From: a virus | DNA length: 24,911 nucleotides | Direction: 5' to 3' (one strand) | Virus record (IMG/VR): IMGVR_UViG_3300044638_000754 | Span: 1 to 24,911 of that record | Shown here: positions 20,538 through 24,911 of the stretch, piece after piece | Position numbering within the stretch: position 1 is the first letter of the stretch | Layout: each line of letters begins with the position of its first letter | The notes under the pieces: model-generated | What the model was told of the DNA's origin: nothing | The model's database searches: none | The model's input: the letters and a program-made list of their open reading frames with translations, nothing else | Program-made: the position numbers and the translations under genes

Positions 20538-23090
20538 TTAGAATGAACCACCATCAACTACGTTACTCATTACAAAATCAGTACCATCCCATTGTAGTAA
20601 ATCTCCAGCTACACTTGCGGTCGGAACTAAATCCAAATTACCATTTGTGTTTCGGAATGCTACTCTTTTAGAACTTCCTGCTGCCGAACCTAAATTAAAG
20701 GATGAGGTAACCGCAGGTGCGATTAATGCTACTGATGAAGTAAATGCGGTTGTTGAATGTTGATATATGAAATTTGCACCTGCTCCTGCTACTTCGAATC
20801 CTGAACCATCTGCGGTTGCCGATGAAGTTGAACCACTTGCTAATGTTATTAATTTATCTTCAACTATTAATGTTGCGGTATTTAATGTTACGGTGTTACC
20901 TTGTACCACCAAATCACCACCTACTACTACATCACCAGTCGTTGTTACTTTTGCAAATGTTACGTTATTAGAAGTACCTACGCCTTGTATTGTACCTGCA
21001 CCTTCTAATGTAGTTAATCTACTTGCAGCATTTGATGCTGATAATATTAATGAACCACTAACTACACCAATTTCAGTAAATCTTTGCTCTGCAGATGCAG
21101 TAAATGCGTTTAAAGCATTTGTAGAAGTATTAGAAGAGGTATAACTATTCAATGCATCAATAGATGTTTGTTGTGATGCCGATGAACTATTTAACGCCGT
21201 AACAGAAGTGTTTACACTAGCACTAAATGAGTTTAAGTTTGTTATAGATACACCTTGTGAGTCATTTGTTGTTTTAGCTGCTGATGCAGATAATATCAAC
21301 GAACCACTAACTACACCAATTTCAGTTAACCTCGTATCAACACTTCCAGTATAGTTTCCTAATGTACCATTTTGAGTTAATTGTGAACCACTAAATGAAT
21401 TTAAATTTGTGATTGAAACTCCTTGTGAGTCATTTGTAGTTTTAGCAGTTGATGCTGATGCAATTAAACTTCCACTAACTACACCAATTTCAGTTAATCT
21501 TGTATCAACTGAAGCAGTGTAAGTTGCTAATGTACCATTTTGAGTTAATTGTGAACCACTAAAAGAGTTTAAGTTTGTGATAGAAACTCCTTGCGAGTCA
21601 TTTGTAGTTTTAGCTGCTGAAGCAGATAATATTAATGAACCACTTACAACTCCAATTTCAGTAAATCTAGTTTCAGCTGAAGAACTGAATGATTCGATGT
21701 TCGATAATCTAACTAATGCAGAAGAACTAAAAGAGTTTAAGTTTGTTATTGAAATTCCAGCTCCGCTTCCCACCGATGCACTTAAAGCTGAAATTGAAGA
21801 TGAAATAGAACCACTAAAATCACCAAATCCAGTTGTATTGGAAATAGTAATTTGTGCAGATGATGTAACAACATTATCACCTTCTGCTCTTAATAATTTA
21901 GATTCAGCTCCTACTGCTCCTGCTTTCCAGTAATCATTTGTAGAATCCCAAAGTAAAGAACCACTTGCCGTATTAGGTGCAGTTGGGTCTTTAACTAATA
22001 AACCACCATTTGCTGCTCCAGTACCATTTAATTCGATGATGTTATCACCAATTTGTACGGTTGTAGAATTTACAGTAGTTTGAGTACCAGAAACGGTAAA
22101 ATTACCGGCTATTGTTACATTTTGTCCATCAACTGTAATTGCAGACTTTAATGAAGATGAATATGTATTTAATTCTGCAATCGAAGTATTTACACTCGCA
22201 GAAGTTGTATTTAAATTTGTAATACTTACACCTTGTGAATCGTTTGTAGTTTTAGCAGTTGATGCTGATGCAATTAATGAACCACTAACTACGCCGATTT
22301 CAGTTAATTGAGTTAATACTGAAGAACTAAATGAGTTTATGTTTGTTATTGAAACACCCTGCGAATCGTTTGTAGTTTTTGCTGTCGATGCTGATGCTAT
22401 TAAACTTCCACTTACAACTCCAATTTCAGTAAATCTTATATCAGCTGAAGAAGTGTGTGATTCAATATTTGTTAATCTAACTAATGCAGAAGAACTAAAT
22501 GAGTTTAAGTTTGTTATCGAAACTCCTTGTGAATCATTTGTTGTTTTAGCAGTTGATGCCGATGCTATTAAGCTACCACTAACAACTCCAATTTCAGTAA
22601 ATCGTGTATCAACCGAACCAGTATAAGTTGCTAATGTAGCGTTTTGTGTTAATTGTGAACCACTAAAAGTATTTAATGCGGCTACAGATGTACCAATTGA
22701 ACCACCTCCAATTGATGCAGATAATGCACTTATTGATGAAGAAACTGATGCACTAAAGTTACTAATGTTACCTGTTAAATCAGGAATATCATTGGCTCCT
22801 TCACCCAACAAATATAAAGTAGAACTACCACTTGCATAGTAAGGAACACCTTTTACTAATCCGTTGTAAGTTCCGGCAGCAAATGTATTTGGAGCCGCGT
22901 TACCTACTAGAAATCTATTTACCGCTTGCACCTGTCCATTTTCTGGAACTGCGAATACAATAGATGCTCCATTAGTTACCGATAAGTTCGATGAGCCAGA
23001 AGCAATTACCAATTCACCTTTTTGAAGTGATGAGGTTACGGCGGATAGGGCTTCTAAACTACCGCGTCTGTGTTTAATTATTTGTGCCAT
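20538..23090 (-). CDS. Long tail fibre with 56-residue internal repeats (850 aa)
   Basis: The N-terminus MAQIIKHRRGSLEALSAVTS, then LQKGELVIASG, is the shared attachment-type segment. Two blocks of repeats follow, each unit containing EIGVVSGSLIASASTAKTTN and DSQGVSITNLNSFS; six full copies and one partial. Most units are 56 residues (8 heptads) and one is 42 (6 heptads). Between the blocks lies NFTVSGTQTTVNSTTVQIGD (about 327-346) with SGSLLWDSTNDYWKAG, paralogous to the 1003-aa fibre. Near the C-terminus is a second related module, DLVVQGNTVTLNTATLIVED (about 722-741), then GDLLQWDGTDFVM and the ending VVDGGSF. No S74 or LamG domain is present. The product is likely an elongated trimeric shaft. 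A strong terminator lies directly after the stop, and a variant ATATTTATT motif lies 45 bases upstream. Confidence 0.85.
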   Translation of the reverse strand: MAQIIKHRRGSLEALSAVTSSLQKGELVIASGSSNLSVTNGASIVFAVPENGQVQAVNRFLVGNAAPNTFAAGTYNGLVKGVPYYASGSSTLYLLGEGANDIPDLTGNISNFSASVSSSISALSASIGGGSIGTSVAALNTFSGSQLTQNATLATYTGSVDTRFTEIGVVSGSLIASASTAKTTNDSQGVSITNLNSFSSSALVRLTNIESHTSSADIRFTEIGVVSGSLIASASTAKTTNDSQGVSITNINSFSSSVLTQLTEIGVVSGSLIASASTAKTTNDSQGVSITNLNTTSASVNTSIAELNTYSSSLKSAITVDGQNVTIAGNFTVSGTQTTVNSTTVQIGDNIIELNGTGAANGGLLVKDPTAPNTASGSLLWDSTNDYWKAGAVGAESKLLRAEGDNVVTSSAQITISNTTGFGDFSGSISSSISALSASVGSGAGISITNLNSFSSSALVRLSNIESFSSSAETRFTEIGVVSGSLILSASAAKTTNDSQGVSITNLNSFSGSQLTQNGTLATYTASVDTRLTEIGVVSGSLIASASTAKTTNDSQGVSITNLNSFSGSQLTQNGTLGNYTGSVDTRLTEIGVVSGSLILSASAAKTTNDSQGVSITNLNSFSASVNTSVTALNSSSASQQTSIDALNSYTSSNTSTNALNAFTASAEQRFTEIGVVSGSLILSASNAASRLTTLEGAGTIQGVGTSNNVTFAKVTTTGDVVVGGDLVVQGNTVTLNTATLIVEDKLITLASGSTSSATADGSGFEVAGAGANFIYQHSTTAFTSSVALIAPAVTSSFNLGSAAGSSKRVAFRNTNGNLDLVPTASVAGDLLQWDGTDFVMSNVVDGGSF
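21225..21740 (-). repeat. Repeat block, period 168 bp, in the 850-aa fibre gene
   Basis: The segment encoding EIGVVSGSLI recurs at about 21301, 21469 and 21637, exactly 168 bp apart, with a diverged copy near 21052 (about 249 bp away). Repeat edges are approximate. Confidence 0.8.
22200..22680 (-). repeat. Second repeat block, spacings 126 and 168 bp, in the 850-aa fibre gene
   Basis: Same unit as at 21225-21740. EIGVVSGSLI-encoding segments fall at about 22281, 22407 and 22575. The 126-bp spacing is one unit lacking 14 residues (two heptads). Edges are approximate. Confidence 0.8.
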
Positions 23091-23135
23091 ATTGCGTTGG
23101 TTAATCTTTTTTGGTTTTAGTTACGATTATACTTT

Positions 23136-23144
23136 AATAAATAT
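23136..23144 (-). promoter_or_regulatory. Variant ATATTTATT motif upstream of the 850-aa fibre
   Basis: One mismatch from ATATTTATA, ending 45 bases before the 850-aa ATG in a 99-base gap. The rest of that gap is AT-rich with A- and T-tracts; no convincing terminator follows the 171-aa gene. Confidence 0.3.
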
Positions 23145-23189
23145 GTTTTTTTTTACGAATAGTACGTTTGGTATATTATATTTATTTTT

Positions 23190-23705
23190 TTACCATTCAC
23201 CCATATCGATGTTAATATTTGATTGTGATAATGTTAACTCCGCATCAGTTGCAAATCCATTATCCAATGAAGAACTGAATGATTCTAAATTAGTTAATCT
23301 GGTATTTACTGATGAACTTAATATTGTTATAGAATATAAACTTCCACTCAATGTAGTTGCTATTGATGAACTTATTGATGATGATATTAAAACTTGCGAT
23401 GCTGATAAAGAAGAACTTATTACTGCTACTTCTATATCCGTTGCTATATCACTATATCCAATTGTTCCACTAATGTATATTTGAGATGAACCCGATACAA
23501 CCCCAGCTGGTAAAGTTGCTCCTACATTATTTGTTATAATATTTATAATAGATTGTGATAACGATGATTCCAATGATTGAGATACTGCGTTATTTACTGC
23601 TTCGGCAAAACTACCACCAGATTGACTAATGGCATTACCAGCGGTTACCGCTGCTGCTAATTCTGTACTACCTTCTATTTGTTTTAATCTTATTAAGTTT
23701 GCCAT
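23190..23705 (-). CDS. Small fibre-like protein (171 aa)
   Basis: The N-terminus MANLIRLKQIEGSTELAAAV is a diverged attachment-type start. An Ala/Ser helix follows (AEAVNNAVSQSLESSLSQSI), then GVVSGSSQIYISGTIGYSDI, a Ser-rich helical stretch with VNTRLTNLESFSSSL matching the coiled-coil repeats of its neighbours, and the ending NINIDMGEW. It looks like a minimal fibre: an attachment segment, one SGSSQ motif, a short coiled coil and the acidic-Gly-aromatic terminus. It could be a remnant of a longer gene, but start, stop and motifs are intact. The ATATTTATA motif ends only 4 bases before the ATG, so a transcript from it would be leaderless or nearly so. Confidence 0.75.
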   Translation of the reverse strand: MANLIRLKQIEGSTELAAAVTAGNAISQSGGSFAEAVNNAVSQSLESSLSQSIINIITNNVGATLPAGVVSGSSQIYISGTIGYSDIATDIEVAVISSSLSASQVLISSSISSSIATTLSGSLYSITILSSSVNTRLTNLESFSSSLDNGFATDAELTLSQSNINIDMGEW

Positions 23706-23709
23706 ATCC

Positions 23710-23718
23710 TATAAATAT
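23710..23718 (-). promoter_or_regulatory. ATATTTATA motif 4 bases before an ATG
   Basis: Sense strand reads AAAAGATATTTATAGGATATG. It lies in the 22-base gap between the LamG protein and the 171-aa gene. Confidence 0.4.
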
Positions 23719-23727
23719 CTTTTATTC

Positions 23728-24414
23728 TTATAATCCGTAAGTCGGTTTTATTGCATTATAATTTTGTGTTATTTCCTCAATTGATAATTTTCTATTATAC
23801 AAATAAAGATTTGCAACATGTCCAAAAGGTTGAGCAACAATATCATTATTACCCACTCCCCAATGTGTGTTTCCACCCGAACCCTCATTGATTGTACTTC
23901 CCACTTGTGAATCATTTATGTAGAATGTTTGAGATGAATTATCCCCAACTACTGTATATTGAGTCCAAATACCCACCGAAGATGAGACATCATATCCTGA
24001 ACTTACGAATGCTGTTGCCCAATATCCTAATGTACTTGTTCCATTAGGAATAGTAATTGGTGTTATTTTACGAGTACCTTTTGTGTAAAGTAATGTTCTA
24101 AATCCTGAATTATTATTTATCAATCTTGCCCAAGTAATATAGGTATATCCCGTTGTTGGTAAAGTTGGACCTGTTCCGTTTACATCAACTCTATTATTTC
24201 CAGTTGTGCAATCAAAACATTTTATTCCACTTAATGTAGTAAATGTAGCACCAATCAATGTATGGTTATACGAATTAGTTAAATCATAAACAGTTGTTCC
24301 ACTACCAGGATAACTTGTTGAATTATTTGCATCCAATTGAAGTAATAATCCATCCGTAACCAACATATATGGATTTGGTGTAATTGTATATCCATTTTGA
24401 AATATTATTGGCAT
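23728..24414 (-). CDS. LamG/ConA-like domain protein (228 aa)
   Basis: The N-terminus MPIIFQNGYTITPNPYMLVT is followed by a single jelly-roll domain from about 22 to 222: GLLLQLDANNSTSYPGSGTT, VYDLTNSYNHTLIG, YTYITWARLIN, IWTQYTVVGDNSSQTFYIND, IVAQPFGHVANLYLYNRKLS and IEEITQNYNAIKP. The 'D-x-x-N-x-x-S-Y-x-G-x-G-T-x-x-x-D-L-T' opening and 'LYNR-x-LS-x-EEI-x-QNYNA' ending are common for LamG-like domains in phage and Bacteroidota surface proteins. The likely role is glycan or surface binding at a fibre tip or on the virion. It resembles the C-terminal domain of the Hint protein in layout. It starts 3 bases after the stop of the upstream fibre gene, so the two are probably co-translated and assembled together. 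Confidence 0.82.
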   Translation of the reverse strand: MPIIFQNGYTITPNPYMLVTDGLLLQLDANNSTSYPGSGTTVYDLTNSYNHTLIGATFTTLSGIKCFDCTTGNNRVDVNGTGPTLPTTGYTYITWARLINNNSGFRTLLYTKGTRKITPITIPNGTSTLGYWATAFVSSGYDVSSSVGIWTQYTVVGDNSSQTFYINDSQVGSTINEGSGGNTHWGVGNNDIVAQPFGHVANLYLYNRKLSIEEITQNYNAIKPTYGL

Positions 24415-24417
24415 AAC

Positions 24418-24911
24418 TTATGATAGTTTTATATATCCGTAATTAATTGTTTGGGTTGTCCCACTATTATTTGTGATACCAAACTTAAATACATTTGAAG
24501 TATTTGGTGCGTATGATGTTGGAGAGGATATGAGAGTATTAGTTGTACCTATAATTTGGTCAGGCATTGCAGTTAAAACTAATGCATTACCTGCTGTGTA
24601 ATACCAACCATATTGAGAACCAACTACCGGAACATTGGTATTTGATGTTGTTACAGTTGCGTTCCAAGTTATAATACCATTTGGAATATTACCATTTACC
24701 CACATTGTATATGAAGCACCAGCTTCAACTGTAAAACTTTGTGTAGATGCTCCTGCTGGTACCGACCAAGCTCCCGTTGTTTTTGATGGGAATGCAGTTG
24801 TCAATTGAGTTGAACCACTTATTACACCATTGGTTGCTGCTATTGAACCCGTTATAGATGTTGCGTTTAATGAACCTGTAATTTCTACTAATCCATTATT
24901 TTGAACATATA
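24418..24911 (-). CDS. C-terminal part of a tail fibre, 5' end beyond the window
   Basis: The frame stays open to the right edge: the first visible codons read YVQNNGLVEITGSLNATSIT and GSIAATNGVISGSTQLTTAF. This is in the style of the other fibres, with one SGSSQ-like motif. The TTG at 24802-24804 is therefore internal and not a start. The last 120 residues form a compact domain: GAWSVPAGASTQSFTVEAG, YTMWVNGNIPNGIITWNATV, QYGWYYTAGNALVLTAMPDQ and the ending TINYGYIKLS. I do not recognise a named family, though the layout recalls C-terminal beta domains of phage fibres. 163 residues are visible in the window. Confidence 0.8.
   Translation of the reverse strand, partial: YVQNNGLVEITGSLNATSITGSIAATNGVISGSTQLTTAFPSKTTGAWSVPAGASTQSFTVEAGASYTMWVNGNIPNGIITWNATVTTSNTNVPVVGSQYGWYYTAGNALVLTAMPDQIIGTTNTLISSPTSYAPNTSNVFKFGITNNSGTTQTINYGYIKLS

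Noticed and set aside
23091-23189. Terminator in the gap after the 171-aa gene
   Set aside because: The only inverted repeat (ACG...CGT) is 3-5 bp and is not followed by T on the minus strand.
24418-24804. Separate 128-aa gene starting at the TTG at 24804
   Set aside because: The same frame is open to the right edge and reads fibre-like sequence with an SGSSQ-type motif, so the TTG is internal to a longer truncated gene.
1-24911. tRNA genes, IS elements, attachment sites
   Set aside because: No cloverleaf-like sequence, transposase fragment or flanking inverted repeats were noticed; nearly all sequence is accounted for by structural genes.

Overview
The window is an AT-rich stretch of a tailed, contractile-tail (myovirus-type) bacteriophage genome. 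Every supported gene lies on the minus strand, so transcription runs from high to low coordinates. The core genes are T4-like: a gp18-type tail sheath, a gp19-type tail tube, a gp26-type baseplate protein with an overlapping gp51-like frame, a tape measure, a gp48/54-like tube cap and the start of a LysM/gp53-like wedge protein. The order 26-51-(small gene)-29-48/54 matches the T4 order 25-26-51-27-28-29-48-54. Most start codons lack a Shine-Dalgarno sequence and have A-rich leaders instead. That would fit a Bacteroidota host, but this is inference from leaders only. No integrase, IS, CRISPR array, tRNA or replication gene was seen. All gaps between genes are under 100 bases.

Right part (about 10.8-24.9 kb): a host-recognition module of eight fibre or adhesin genes plus a glycosyltransferase. 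Five of the fibre proteins begin with related short N-terminal segments (MA-x-I-x-(K/R)R, then G-E-x-x-I) that look like a shared virion-attachment domain. The bodies are Ser/Thr/Ala/Asn-rich and built from recycled modules: an SGSSQ motif, an FGD-x3-D-x-H-x-FTGS module, an NLTV-x-GTTT-x-(I/V)-(D/N)STT module, and in-frame repeats of 21, 42 and 56 residues. Two adjacent genes end in an S74 intramolecular chaperone with an intact Ser/Lys dyad. Two other proteins carry LamG/ConA-like domains. A GT-B-type glycosyltransferase is translationally coupled to one of the S74 fibres.

Middle (9.1-10.8 kb): a 575-residue protein with a complete Hint (intein-like, BIL-type) domain ending His-Asn followed by Lys, with a LamG-like domain after it. 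This may be a self-processing adhesin.

Left part (1-9.1 kb): sheath, tube, gp26/gp51, an 85-residue protein of unknown function, tape measure, tube cap and wedge protein. The gp26 and gp51 frames overlap at a seven-T run, where a +1 (or -2) ribosomal frameshift would fuse them. This resembles the G/GT tail-assembly chaperones of other phages.

Regulation: the sense-strand 9-mer ATATTTATA occurs nine times by my reading, each time just upstream of a gene start. Genes packed within 15 bases of the one before lack it. It is the reverse complement of the T4 late promoter octamer plus one base, so it is a candidate late promoter of unusual orientation or sequence. Three intrinsic terminators divide the region.
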